A stretch of 64,000 nucleotides of DNA, from the NCBI RefSeq assembly GCF_023856365.1, contig NC_064536.1, positions 37,068,776 through 37,132,775 on the forward strand. The letters run 5' to 3'. Position numbers and translations under genes: made by a program. This DNA comes from Brienomyrus brachyistius. Lineage: Eukaryota > Chordata > Actinopteri > Osteoglossiformes > Mormyridae. Shown piece after piece: positions 33,241 through 44,689 of this stretch (its first letter is position 1; every line of letters starts with the position of its first letter). Under the pieces are notes generated by a model, which ran no database searches, was not told where the DNA came from, and saw only the letters and a list, made by a program, of their open reading frames with translations.

Positions 33241-33454
33241 TCCATCCATCCATCCATTTTCTGAAACTGCTTCTGCTGTTCTGGGCTGCGTGGAGTCTGG
33301 ACCCTATCCCGCATGCTAGGAGCACAAGATGGGAAACAACCCGGGATGGAGTGCCAACCCATCGCAGAGCAGACTCACATGCCATTTACTCACAGATCAG
33401 TCACACTTACGGACAATTTGGTAACTCCAATTAACCTCAGCATGTTTTTAACAA
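33241..33454 (-). mobile_element. SINE fragment
   Basis: The tail (CATCCATCCATCCATTTTCTG) and the 3' half of the tRNA SINE family in reverse orientation. The tRNA-like head is missing. It marks the break of the CR1 element. Confidence 0.7.
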
Positions 33455-33904
33455 AGCAAGATTCATTATATCACTAATTTACTGAAGCTGCCAATAGCGT
33501 TGTATGAAATCCACAGTAGCATGCTTCTTATCCCAAACAGGGTTGTCTGTTCCATGTGCTGCATTATCTGCTTCATTATGAAATTTGAGGAAGGTACCCT
33601 TAAAAAAAGAGAAAATCAATAAACCTTTGTCTATTAAGCTAGGTGAGGCAAGTATATATCACATTTTCACACATAAAGTCAATCAATGTGCTTTACAGAA
33701 ATAGTTCAAATGAATCAGTTACATGAATCAGTTCCAGCCTATGAGATCTAAAATAGTGTGGTGATCTAATATGCAGGGATGCATGCAAGGTCTTGGGGGG
33801 AGGATGTAGTCCCCTACATTAACCAGCCATTTGGGGTTAAGAAGAAGTTTTTTCCTCGGGGGGGGGTAGTGTATCTTGATGATGCAATAACTTGTTGCTT
33901 TTAC
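33455..33904. other. Interval without recognised genes
   Basis: AT-rich. A G-run GGGGGGGG lies near 33860. I see no coding frame. Confidence 0.4.
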
Positions 33905-34170
33905 CAGATGTAAAGGCTGAGGTGCGTAAAAGTGGTGAAAACACATCGACAAACCATACAGCAGAAGCAAGCTGTTGTTATGAGGATTGCAGGCTTCCCT
34001 GGCATGTTGGGGCCATCGACTGCACTCATGTGCGCGTAATGGCTCTAACTGAAAATGAAGAAATTTACATAAGCAGAATAAGATATCACAGCATCAATGT
34101 CCATGTTGTGGACAATTATACAACTTTGGACCTAGTGCCAAAATGTATTCTTTCTGAAAGTAGCCTCACT
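33905..34170 (+). pseudogene. Harbinger (HARBI1-like) transposase fragment
   Basis: Contains PWHVGAIDCTHVRV, where the first catalytic Asp of the DDE nuclease sits in IDCTHV, then RYHSINVHVVDNY. These match the usual GxIDGTHVRI and HSINVQVV blocks. After about 34150 the similarity ends before the second catalytic Asp block. The frame stays open to 34437 with unrelated sequence. Confidence 0.7.
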
Positions 34171-34796
34171 ACTTTATTCGAGCAAATTATTGTGAGTTGC
34201 CTCAAACTGGGACCCAAGTGTCGCGATGCAGCAGGCGATGCCTCAGCACCCCAACAGCCCCGATCCTCAACAGGCCTGACCCTATTAGTTGGTTTAGACT
34301 CTTCCAGGGATGAGGCACCCGAAAGCTTCCCCCCATCCCCTTCAAGATGCATGCAGCCTTCCTGTGGGTGGCTGCAGCAGAGCTACTCCCGTGTTGCAGC
34401 CTTGATGTTTCATCTTTTAAATATGTTTAATGCTTAGGTTTGTTTTAGCCGTTAATGCAGAGGAGTCTGGATGGTACGGGCAGCATCAATGTAAAGTATT
34501 TCGTTTTTGTACATTTTGTTATATTTCACATTGGAAGGGAACAACAGTAGCGGAAAACTGAACTGTCCGTTTATGCGCGGGTCTTGCAACCTTGGGAAAG
34601 GGGTTTTCCGGCAATGTAAAACTGTCGAAAAAAAGACGGAAAAAAAAAATGTTGCGAGGTGTAGAGGTTGGAGCATTGTCTGTATCGTTCGATTCTAAGT
34701 GCTGTAAATCAGATAAATGAAAGTGGCAAATTATTAAATCAATTCCAAAGAAAGAACCGAAGTCATTTTGCTTCATACCCGTCAAAGGTGTAACAC

Positions 34797-35097
34797 CCGC
34801 CTAGAGCAGAAGGCTGTTGTGCCAGTCTAGACCCCCCAGATCTTAATCCCATTGAGAACTTGTGGTCAATTCTCAAGAGGCGGGTGGAGAAACAAAAACC
34901 CATAAATTCTGACAAACTCCAAGCATTGATTATGCAAGATTGATTGGCTCAGAAGTTGATTGACAGCATGCCAGGGTGAATTGCAGAGGTTTTGAAAAAG
35001 GACCAACACTGCAAATTTTGACTCTGTGCATAAACTTAATGTAATTGTCAATAAAAGCCTTTGACACTTATGAAATGCATGTAATTATGTTCTTATG
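34797..35097 (+). pseudogene. Tc1/mariner transposase C-terminal fragment and 3' end
   Basis: The translation shows DLNPIENLWSILKRRVEKQK, the conserved block with the last catalytic acidic region of Tc1 transposases, then a C-terminus with stops (IDSMPG, IAEVLKK). A following TGTCAATAAAAGCC signal and 3' stretch are typical of one fish Tc1 family. The N-terminal part is absent. Confidence 0.75.
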
Positions 35098-37331
35098 TTC
35101 TTAATTCAAAATGACTAATCTGGATTATATAAAATACCATTCTTTATAGCATACAGTACACTGGTATAATGAGACGGTTAACCTGGATGTTTTGTCAGAA
35201 CCATTGGCAGCACAACCACCATGAAGTCTGTTTTTATGTAGTATACCATAATTTTAGTTTGCATAAATACCACATGCATATGATAGAAAGTCAGCGCTTC
35301 CTACAAAAAACTAAAATGTATAAGACTGTGTTTTAATCTTAAGTAGAGCTGTAACGATTACTCAATGAGACTTAGTTACTTGATTGTTAAAAGCATCAAT
35401 TTGAATTTTCGTTCTTGCTTACTCTGCAATTTGGCGGTAGGACGACAGTGCATTGCAGATAAAAACAAAAGCATCAGTTGCTGGAAACATTTCTGATTGA
35501 AAATGAATGTATTGCAAAGCAGAACATCATAACATGATGACAACGCAAATACATCTTAAAAGAGGACATTCAGAGGTGATGGATTCACCCGATAATGCAA
35601 TAAGCCATAGATATGTGCCATTTAGCCTGTTTGAGTAGCCTCGCTTGTTTTAGTCATCACTTTGATTTAAAACGTTTTACTTCATTTTCTTTCTACGGTT
35701 CCTGTAGGCCTAGACTGTGTCAAAATAATCGCTTCTAAAATGAATATTAGCCCCATCACTTAGCCACATCTTCTTAAATATTATGTGTAGGAATTATTAA
35801 CTCAGGTATATTTTAATATCTCCACCAATATGTTTTGAAATTAATTAACTTTTAATTAATTATTATTTAATGCTGATTAGTAACCAATTGTTATGCCGAA
35901 TGGTCGGCTCCTCCAAACTCAATTGCGAATCCCCGATATCTGTTAATGTGAGACTTAAATGGGATTCATTAATAACCAGTATCGCTTAATAACCTGGGTT
36001 AGTAGGCTCGTCCAGCGAGCTGCGTCACCAGGTAATGTAAATGATCGGTAGCGAAGCTCCCCTCACGGCCAATGAGAGAGAGTCTCGCAATATTTCAGAC
36101 GAGTTTGAGGTTTCTGAGCGTAGTAGCCAGATCGCACAGAGGCAGGGACTATTGTGAGCACTCAATGACGGAGGCTGAAGTTGTGTAAAAAGACATGCAT
36201 TTATTCCTACAACTAACATAAGACAGACATTATACCTAGCAAACAATAAACATGAAATAACGGAAAAGACACAAACGATGTAATCATGAAAATGCAGTGA
36301 CCAGATTTAAAATGATTAACCTAAAAAGGGAAAAACTGTTCTGCAAAGCAAGCAGTATGTAGGAATATGAACCTAAAGGAATATAGCAGGTGAATAGGAC
36401 AGTTTAGGTTGTTAGAAAGGAAAGGAAGTTGGTTTACTTGGATGCAGGAAAGAGGGAGGTCTTTGCAGTTGGTTGCAGTGGCTGATGAGCTGATGGGTGA
36501 TGGCTCTCAGGGAGGCGCGGTGTTTGCAGCGGTTGTTGGAGTGGAGTCCCTCCGGTTCTTTCTTCTGGTGAAGCTTGGGCTGAGTTGCAGTTCTTTGGGT
36601 CTTCACCGACGGGCTTCAAGAATGCTGCTTGTTTCTCCTTTTTCTTCCGTCCTTTGTTCTGAGGTGCCAGGTTTTATAGCATAAGGTTCGTGATTAGGAG
36701 TGACCAGGAATTCGAGTCCTGGACCAATGGCTGACCATCCATTTGGCGGGCTTCGGAAGGGGGTCGGTATCAGTCCTTTTGGGATTTATGACCAGACTGA
36801 CTTCTCTGGTAATGGTAATTTTCATTAGGCTGGTGTAACTTTTGATATGTCCACTTTTGTGGTAACCATTGACCAGATTTGGAAACTGGAGTGATTTCCC
36901 GTCGGTTTGATACCAAACATGCCATACCAGCCTAGCGGTTCACACCAAATACCATCTGTGATGATTAATTAATGATTACTTATATTATGCTATTATGTTA
37001 TGTTCTATTACTCACACCAGTATGTGGTATATATGGTAGACAGTGTAGATTACACTTCAACAGATGTATACCCTTTATACAGACATTATATGACATTGTC
37101 TTGTCATCAGCACATCTTACCCTTGGATAGGCATGGTGAAATACAAAGATCAGATAAGGGTTGCCGAGGAATGTGGCAAAGCAAAAAGGGGGGGGAAGGT
37201 TTGTCAGACAAAGGAAAAGAATCTTCGAAAGTTAGGGCACACTAAGATCCCTGGTTAGACCATTCAATTTCCAAGATTGTTCTGGTTTAACATATATGCA
37301 GTGGTAGTTATACCTATTTATTTATTCAAAT
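35098..37331. other. Interval with an LTR-like unidentified repeat, no gene supported
   Basis: Around 35890-36960 the sequence has features of an LTR in reverse orientation: a TGTTATGCCG start, and minus-strand TATAAAA near 36675. I could not fix both ends or a target duplication. The 91-codon frame at 36409-36684 lies inside this and is not accepted as a gene. Confidence 0.3.
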
Positions 37332-38290
37332 TGTCGCAGCGCTGGGCTCAGAGTTCAGGGGAACCACCCCTTAAGACACCGACTACGCCACCCTGGGAAT
37401 TGCGCCCAGGGAAATAGTTCCTAAGCTAAATGAAACTCCAAGAGAAAGGTACTCAGGTCCGTTATACACGGCAGCAGGAGACGTGACTCCACTTACAATC
37501 TTTTATTACGACAAAATTAAAAACACCATCCACACGACGAGATAAAACCTCGGGGCTGGTCCACACAGGGTAGGAGGTTAAACAGTTAAACAGATGGCAT
37601 CCTGAAACAAAACACTACAATTCCCATGCATACACGCAATACAACATGCCACCACAAAGTTCCCTTCCTCCCTTATGGCATCCCAACCCCAAAGAATCTT
37701 AAAACACACAAGATAAAATCCCTCACATTCAATACAAAAAAGGAGAGAAAACAAGAGCAGAGGCAAAGAGGCAAAGCAGACAAAGAGGCAAAGCAGCAGC
37801 AACTGCAGGACAGGCAATCCAGACCGCAGCTGTAAAAGCAGGCAGAGCAGCAATGCTTAATGGCGTAGTGATCTCCAACCAGCCGGATAAACTCCCTCCA
37901 CGTTGCCTGCAAAGGATGGCGCCAGGCAAAACAAGTTAATTAAAACCCACAATCACGAACCTAGATCGAACTTACGGGCGATTTTACACAAGCCCATTAC
38001 AAGTCGCCAGCCCCACCATTTACCCGCAGCAACGTGCACCCACCGGTTGAATACAAGTGAGCCGAAACAGAATGGGATAAAACGTACCCGCTGCCACCTA
38101 CCAAACAGCCGCCTCCAATAAATCCGTCGTATGCAGATCTTTACCACGAAGTCAGGTAACCGGAAGAACCTTGCCAGCGTTCGACCCCCAGCCAACCACT
38201 GCCATTTTTATAGGGCGCTACCACGAATTACAATACAAATCGGCCCGCACATTTAAAGGCACAGGTACTTAAAATAGTCATACTGCCACA
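37332..38290 (-). mobile_element. Solo LTR of a Gypsy-type element with perfect 4-bp duplication
   Basis: Starts TGTCGCAGCG and ends ACTGCCACA (6 of 7 bases inverted). AAAT directly flanks both sides (37328-37331, 38291-38294). Length is 959 bp, close to the 956-bp LTR at 23681. Both carry GACTACGCCACC near the plus-strand start. On the minus strand a CCCTATAAAAATGG promoter-like box lies near 38210. There is no internal region, so the provirus recombined out. Confidence 0.85.
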
Positions 38291-38764
38291 AAATGTATAC
38301 AAGTGTTTAGGTGTGAGGGGTAAAATAATAGACACGCTGTGAACATGGTTATAAGGGTGGCACACAAACCTAAGACTGTCTAAGGACACTCACATAAACA
38401 TGACTTGCATATTGAGACTGGCGATCATAAGCAACGTACTATACAGGATATACAAAAACCAAACTTAAAGGAAACTTTCTGTGGGGTGTTGGGAGAGTTG
38501 TATGCAAAGCAGGATGTCGGGTGATGGGGTTGTGGGCCAAGTTGAGGGGCCCCTGTCCCTGGGGATCCACTCTGCTATCTGTAGGTCGTTAAAACTTTGG
38601 GGAATAAAAGTTGGAGTGCTGGCCTCCCTGGTTATCTATGTGTGTGGGGTCACGAACCCCCCTTTGGGGCCTAGGCCAATGTGTGCCTTCTCGTACCAGG
38701 GTAGGCCTTGTCTCAGGTCACCTGGAGTTTAAGCTTGGTGAAATGTGCATGTGTGATCCTACAT
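38291..38764. other. Interval with no recognised gene
   Basis: No coding frame or repeat recognised. Confidence 0.4.
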
Positions 38765-40695
38765 ATGGTACATCCATCCAACCATCCATCATCTCCCGCT
38801 TAATCCGAGGTCGGGTTGCGGGGGCAGGAGTCTCAGCAGGGAGGCCCAGATTTCCCTCTCCTTGGCCACTTCATCCAGCTCCTCTGGGGGGATTCCGAGG
38901 TATTCCCAGGCCAGCCAAGAGACATAGTCTCTCCAGCGTGTCCTGCGTCTTCCCCAGGGACTCCTCCCAGTGGAACATGCCCAGAACACCTCACTAGGGA
39001 GGCATCCAGGAGGCATCCTAATCAGATGCCCGAGCCACCTCATCTGGCTCCTCTCGATGCGGAGGAGCAGCGGCTCTACTCTGAGTCCCTCCCGAATGAC
39101 TGAGCTCCTCACCCTATCTCTAAGGGAGAGCCCAGCCACCCTGTGGAGGAAACTCATTTCGGCCACTTACACTCATGATCTTGTTCTTTCGGTCACTACC
39201 CATAGCTCATGACCATAGGTGAGGGTAGGAACTTAGATCGACTGGTAAATCGAGAGCTTTGCCGTTTGGCTCAGTTCTTTCTTCACCATGACAGACCGAT
39301 GCAGCGCCCGCATCACTGCTGACCGCGACAGGCACCAACCACCTTATGGCCACAGCTCCAGTCAGCTGCCTCCACAATGGAGGCATGGAACATGGCCCAT
39401 TCGGACTTAATGTCCCCCGCCTCCCCCGGGATGTGGGAGAATTTCTGCCGGAGGTAGGAGTTGAAACTCCTCCTGACAGGGGATTCTGCCAGATGTTCCC
39501 AGCAGACCCTCACTATACGCTTCCTCCCCCACCAGCGGAGCCAACCCACCACCAGGTAGTGATCAGTTGAGAGCTCCGCTCCTCTCTTCACCCGAGTGTC
39601 CAAGACATGCGGCTGCAAGTCCGACGACACGACTACAAAGTCGATCATCGAACTGCGGCCTAGGGTGTCCTGGTACCAAGTGCACATATGGACACCCTTA
39701 TGCTTGAACATGGTGTTCATTATGGACAATCCATGACGAGCACAGAAGTCCAATAACAAAGCACTGCTCTGGTTCAGATCGGGGGGGCGTTCCTCCCAAT
39801 CACGCCCTTCCAGGTCTCACTGTCATTGCCCACGTGAGCATTGAAGTCCCCCAGCAGAACAAGAGAGTCCCCAGGAGGAGCGCTCTCCAACACCCCTTCC
39901 AAGGACTCCAGAAAGGGTGGGTATTCTGAACTGCCGTTTGGCGCATAAGCACAAACAACAGTGAGGACTTGTCCCCCCACCCGAAGGCGAAGGGAGGCTA
40001 CCCTCTCGTCTACTGCGGTAAACTCCAATGTACAGGCGCCCAGCCAGGGGGCAATAAGTATGCCCACCCTCGCTCAGCGCCTCTCCCTGCGGTCAACTCC
40101 AGAGTGAAAAAGGGTCCAACCCCCCTCAAGGAAACTGGTTCCAGAGCCCAAGCTGTGCGTCGAGGTGAGCCCAAATATATCTAGCCGGAACTTCACAACC
40201 TCGCGCACCAGCTCAGGCTCCTTCCCCATCAGAGAGGTGACATTCCATGTCCCTAGAGCTGGCTTCTGCAGCCAAGGATCAGACCGCCAAGGTCCCCGCC
40301 TCTGCCCGCTGCCCAACTCACATCGCACCTGACCCCTATGGCCCCTCCTATAGGTGGTGAGCCCATTGGAGGGGGAACCCACGTGCCTTGTTCAGGCTGT
40401 GCCCGACCAGGCCCCATGCATGTAGGCCTGGCCACCTGGCTCCAAAATGTACGTGACATGGGACTTGCTCTAGCACTCCAGGAAACAGTGACCCGCGTCC
40501 GGGCAAGGGAAACCGTGGATCCAAAATCTTTTTCTTCATTAGGGGTCTTCTGAGCCGCACTTCGTCTGGTTCCTCACCCAGGACCTTTTTGCCTTGTGTG
40601 ACCCTACCAGGGGCATAATGCCCTGGGCAACTTGAGCTCCTGAGATCATTGGAACACGCAAACCCCTCCACCACGATAAGGTCTTGGCTCCAGGA
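38765..40695 (-). pseudogene. Rex3 (RTE-clade) LINE with internal deletion of the RT
   Basis: On the minus strand the 5' part starts GGTGGAGGGGTTTGCG near 40680. It leads to the AP endonuclease ([54 protein letters not shown]; 39313-40270). At about 39330 the sequence jumps directly to the C-terminal region (VKKELSQTAKLSIYQSI, AEMSFLHRVAGLSLRDRVRSS, RWLGHLIRMPPG; 38789-39330). The whole RT palm is missing, so this copy is dead. The 3' end has CATCC-type tail repeats. A foreign 45-base segment lies at 40443-40487. Confidence 0.85.
40443..40487. repeat. 45-bp exact inverted copy of Gypsy RT sequence inside Rex3
   Basis: The reverse complement of these bases equals 42047-42091 at all 45 positions. 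In the partner the segment forms the stretch just before the FLDD motif of a Gypsy RT (VLEQVP), where it belongs. Here it sits between the Rex3 5' blocks GACGCGGGTCAC and GAGCCAGG (minus strand), where as I remember Rex3 it does not belong. Confidence 0.8.
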
Positions 40696-40859
40696 GAAGT
40701 ATTATTATATTACTTGATAACCATATTATGTTAGTTTGCCTAAATGTATTGTGTGTTTTGAGTAAGATGTCTGTAAGTGCATAAACCGGTAGGAGTGAAA
40801 ACTCCAAAGTATGCTAATAAATCACACTGGGAAGCTTTCCACGCTCAATTTGAACTGTT

Positions 40860-42900
40860 AGCCCAGGCAAGTAGACAGTAGCTGGAACAGACCACTCTCC
40901 AGCTCGCCCTTTCACTAACTGAGGATCTGTTGTCTTGCTTGCTGTTGCTGGACTTTAGCAAGAAGGCTAATTACAGTGCATGGGTCGGCACCATGACACG
41001 GTGTTTTAAGAAGTGCTACCGATAGGGACTCCTTTGGTCTGAGCTGCTAAGCCAATGAAGACTCATGTTTGAATCTCTGAGATCTCTGGCTAATGACGTT
41101 GAAAGTTTAGCAAGGCAAGCTTATGTACACATGCCACCGAATGTGCAGTGTGAGCAAGCCGGTGACCCGGTCGCATTGATGAGGGGGAGAGGACTGCTGA
41201 TGATAACGGTTGGGGTAAGAACATGCAGCACTAGTTTGGATAGTTAATATTCAGAACACATGCATTCTGGGTCTGGCCTTTTTGATGGAGCAAGGCTGCC
41301 AGTTGAAGCGGGTGAAGGCCACATTAAGTTTCAACAGTGGTTACATGGTAAAGGGATCAGATGTTGGGTGAGCTGGTGAAGTGGCAGGTGGGATCCAGGC
41401 ATGCTGTGTGGAGGGAACTGAGCAGTCACATCATGCTGGGTCACCCAGTGCAGCTCGGCATGAGCCCCTGGCATGTCCCACACATCCCGGGAGACCAGGA
41501 TTGGCCCAACATAGCCATATAAAGGTGCCCTCACCAGCTACTACAACTCCTGCTACCCAAACGTGCATCCCAAGCCTGGTATCAAAGGGACCGAACAGAC
41601 TGGGTTCATTGCTGGACAGAGAGGGCAGGAATGGCAGCTCTGCAGGGGATCTGAGAAAGGAGTATCAGTGACCTAGATAAGCAGCAGCAGGAGCAAATGT
41701 TGCTGCAGAGCGGGCTTTAGTGAAGATGCAGCACATTGGTATAACAGGGCCATCTAGGATCCCGTGGGCATCGCTGGTGGTCATAGTCCCTAAGTAGGGA
41801 GGAAAGTGACGCTTCTGTATTAATTACAGGAAGTACAACAAGGTAACAAAGAAACCCACTCCAATGTGTGGCTGAACGCCTCAACCTAGTGGCTGGCTTC
41901 TCATGGTCCCTGTACCTAAAGAGCAGCTACTGGCAGGTCCCACTGTCCTCAGGAGCTAAACCCAAAACAGCATTCTGGACTGGTAAAAAGTTGTGGCAAT
42001 TCAGGGTTCTTTGCATAGGCCTATTTAACACACTAGCCACCTTGAGTGTTTCCTGGAGTGCTAGAGCAAGTCCCATGTCACGTACATTTTGTCTTCTTGG
42101 ATGATATACTAGTGCATGGAAATTCCTTCTCCTCAGCTGTTATCGCTCTGCAGCAGGTACTAGACAGGATTAGGGCAGCAAGGACGAAGCTTCACCCTGA
42201 CAAGTGCAGGCTCCTTCAAGGGAACTGACCATCCTGGGGTATAGAATAGGGTGTGAGGGGGTGGGCACTGTAGAGGACAAGGTGCATGTCATACGTGAGT
42301 GGCCCACACACAGATCAGAGGAGAGAGCTGAAAAGGTTTTTAGGGTCAGCTTCTTACTATAAGAAGTTTGTATGGGGGTTTTCCTGCATTGCATCCCCTT
42401 GTTCAAGACTGGCACTTTGTCTGGACAAAGGACTGCCAGGCAGCTTTTCAAGCTCTAGAGCAAGCCCTGAGAAGCTCACCATCCTGGTGCCCCCCGAGCC
42501 AAACTTGCCTTTCGTACTGGACATCAAGGCAAATGCGAGGGGTGTTGGGGATGGTCCAGTCCCAGGCCTGGCCTGATGGAGGCAGGGTGGTGACCATTTT
42601 GCAGCAAGGCACTAAGCAGAGTGGAGATATTGTGGCCCACAGGGAACTGCTGGCTGCAGTCTCTAGCATCAGGTATAACCTGAGTGGTCAGCACATCATC
42701 CTGCACTCTGACCATGTCCCCCTGCAGTGGCAAATGTCCTTCAAAGAGCCAGAAGGGCAGGTGGCTCGTTGGCTGGAGGAGTTAGGAGTTCACATTGACC
42801 CACCATGCAGGGGGATGCCACGGTAACACTAACGCACGATGCCGGTGCAGTGCACAGCAGTGCAGGTACTGTGAGCGCAGAGAGGCTAGGAATATGAGTT
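40860..42900 (+). pseudogene. Heavily broken Gypsy-type pol (protease end, RT, RNase H)
   Basis: Plus-strand pieces in shifting frames. A protease-like ILGLAFLMEQGC-type stretch lies near 41265. RT follows with SLYLKSSYWQVPLS, KTAFWTG, then FLDDILVHGNSF (catalytic FLDD near 42100), LHPDKCRLLQGN and LKRFLGSASYYKKFV. RNase H pieces are LLAAVSSIRYNLSGQHIILHSDHVPLQWQ. Integrase and both LTRs are missing. At least six frame breaks. It is a different family from the two Gypsy elements on the minus strand. Confidence 0.8.
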
Positions 42901-44689
42901 TAGTCCCGGGACAGATGAGGTGTGCAGTGAACTGCAGCAGGGTCGCTAAGTCGGCAGAAGAGCAGAGACATGACCCAGGCCTACAGCCTGTGATGCTGTG
43001 GGTGGGCACGCAGCAGCGGTCGTCATGGGAAGAAGTGGCAACCCTCTCTCATTTTCAAGGGATGTATAGCAGTGGTGTCCATCTATGCCTTTGTGAACAA
43101 CATTCATTGCATTCTGTATGTTGTGGCTTTGATGTTGGTTTTTATCCCTTATTTAAAGAATTTTACATTATATGTTTGCAAACTTCTTAAGGTACTTGAG
43201 ATGTTATCAAGCTTTTGCAAGTTGATTTCATTTATTTTTAAAATGATAAAAGTTGTTTAAGTGATTGTTTTTCATTTTAATTAGACCTGAAGTGACTGGT
43301 ATACAAGACGCGGAGATAAGCAATATTTTAATACAAATAAGATTTTAAAGAACATGCAGTTTCAATAAAAGTAATTTAACAAAGTGCAGCAGGAAGGCAG
43401 CATGTACTGCACCCCCCCCCCCCCCCCCATCCCATTAATTGAATCGAACACCCAATCCATTTAAATGAAGAATTCAATAGAATCAGTTCTGTAAATTGAA
43501 CTGAACTTCCCATCACTAGTAACTTCCAAGATTTAGTGCTGGTGCTTGTGGTCAACCATTCAGCAAGCTATCACTGTAAGTTCATAGTCTGGAGTAGGTA
43601 GTAATAAAGGGATCTGGAACTGCCTCTGAGGAACTACAATCCGGCAGAGTTCCTGCAGTGTGAACGCAACAAAAGTTCCTGGTTCTGGAAAAAAAGTTCT
43701 GGCTTATGAAAAAAGTTCCTGCGACATGAGGGAGCCCATTGACATGATGAAACTATTTCCAAAGCACATTTCGGGAACAAAACACATAAGCCTACATATA
43801 TGCTGTATAAGGATAAGAATGGAAAACGGTGTCTCTTATCACAGATGTAAGCTTAATATCTACATAAATTTGTCTTATCCAGAGACCACAAACAGCATAG
43901 GCAGTATAGTGTTGGTCTTGAGCAGCTACAGATGGCTGAGCCAGGATCCACTGGAGAAAATGGTGTGTGTGTGAAAGAGAGAGAGAGAGAAACAAGAAAG
44001 ATATTTATATGATCATCTATCCATTTTCTGAACCTGCTTGTTCTATTCTATCAGGGTCTGATGCCTGTTCTGGAAGCTAGAGGCACAAGACAGGAAATTA
44101 CCCAGGGTGGGATAATCATTTAGATGAATTGAAATGGGATGTCATCTGGGATTTTGGATATTGTAGTTTATAATAATGTAGCATAGAATTTGTGTCTTCA
44201 TTGTCCTAAAGGTGAGATGTGAGAAATTATTTATTGTCATTAAATGATAATCTGATGATAAATTATAGTGATATTTAATAGTTAATGGCTATATGCCTGT
44301 TTCCTTAAAATTGTATGCGTTTTCATAATGACTTGTGTTTCTCAAAAAATAAAAAGTCCTAGTCATATTTCACATACCTCCTGATCTTTTCGATAGCCAG
44401 AAACGCCCCTGTAGTACAGGTAAGCGTAAAATGTCTTTTGAAGTTTGAAAGCCAAATGCTTGTTGGTTTGTAAAACTTAATCAAGCTGCCTCCAGTAGCA
44501 GTTCCATTGAAAATTAATTCTTTGCTTTTGATGATGAAACAGATTGTTTCAATTACGATGCTCATGTCACAATGTGTCCTTGTATTAAGAAGGCCATACG
44601 TCCTGTGCAGTTCTGTAAGTCTGTAGAGAATAATTTGCATTTGTATGTAATTCTTCCAAACCAGTAAAGTAATCTTTGAAGTTGTGTGT
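42901..44689. other. Interval with simple repeats and a SINE fragment
   Basis: A C-run lies near 43412-43428 and GA repeats near 43975-43991. A SINE-tail fragment in reverse is at about 44011-44117. No gene is supported except the doubtful ORF at 44359-44640. Confidence 0.45.
44359..44640 (-). CDS. Unrecognised 93-codon ORF
   Basis: Begins MQIILYRLTELHRTYG and ends FLAIEKIRRYVKYD. Mixed hydrophobic and basic composition, no signal peptide, membrane segment or motif I know. AT-rich surroundings. It could be an exon or old transposon piece, or chance. I do not assign a function. Confidence 0.2.
   Translation of the reverse strand: MQIILYRLTELHRTYGLLNTRTHCDMSIVIETICFIIKSKELIFNGTATGGSLIKFYKPTSIWLSNFKRHFTLTCTTGAFLAIEKIRRYVKYD

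Noticed and set aside
36409..36684. 91-codon frame with a hydrophobic middle
   Set aside because: It lies inside an LTR-like repeat, has antisense frames of equal length and no recognisable domain.
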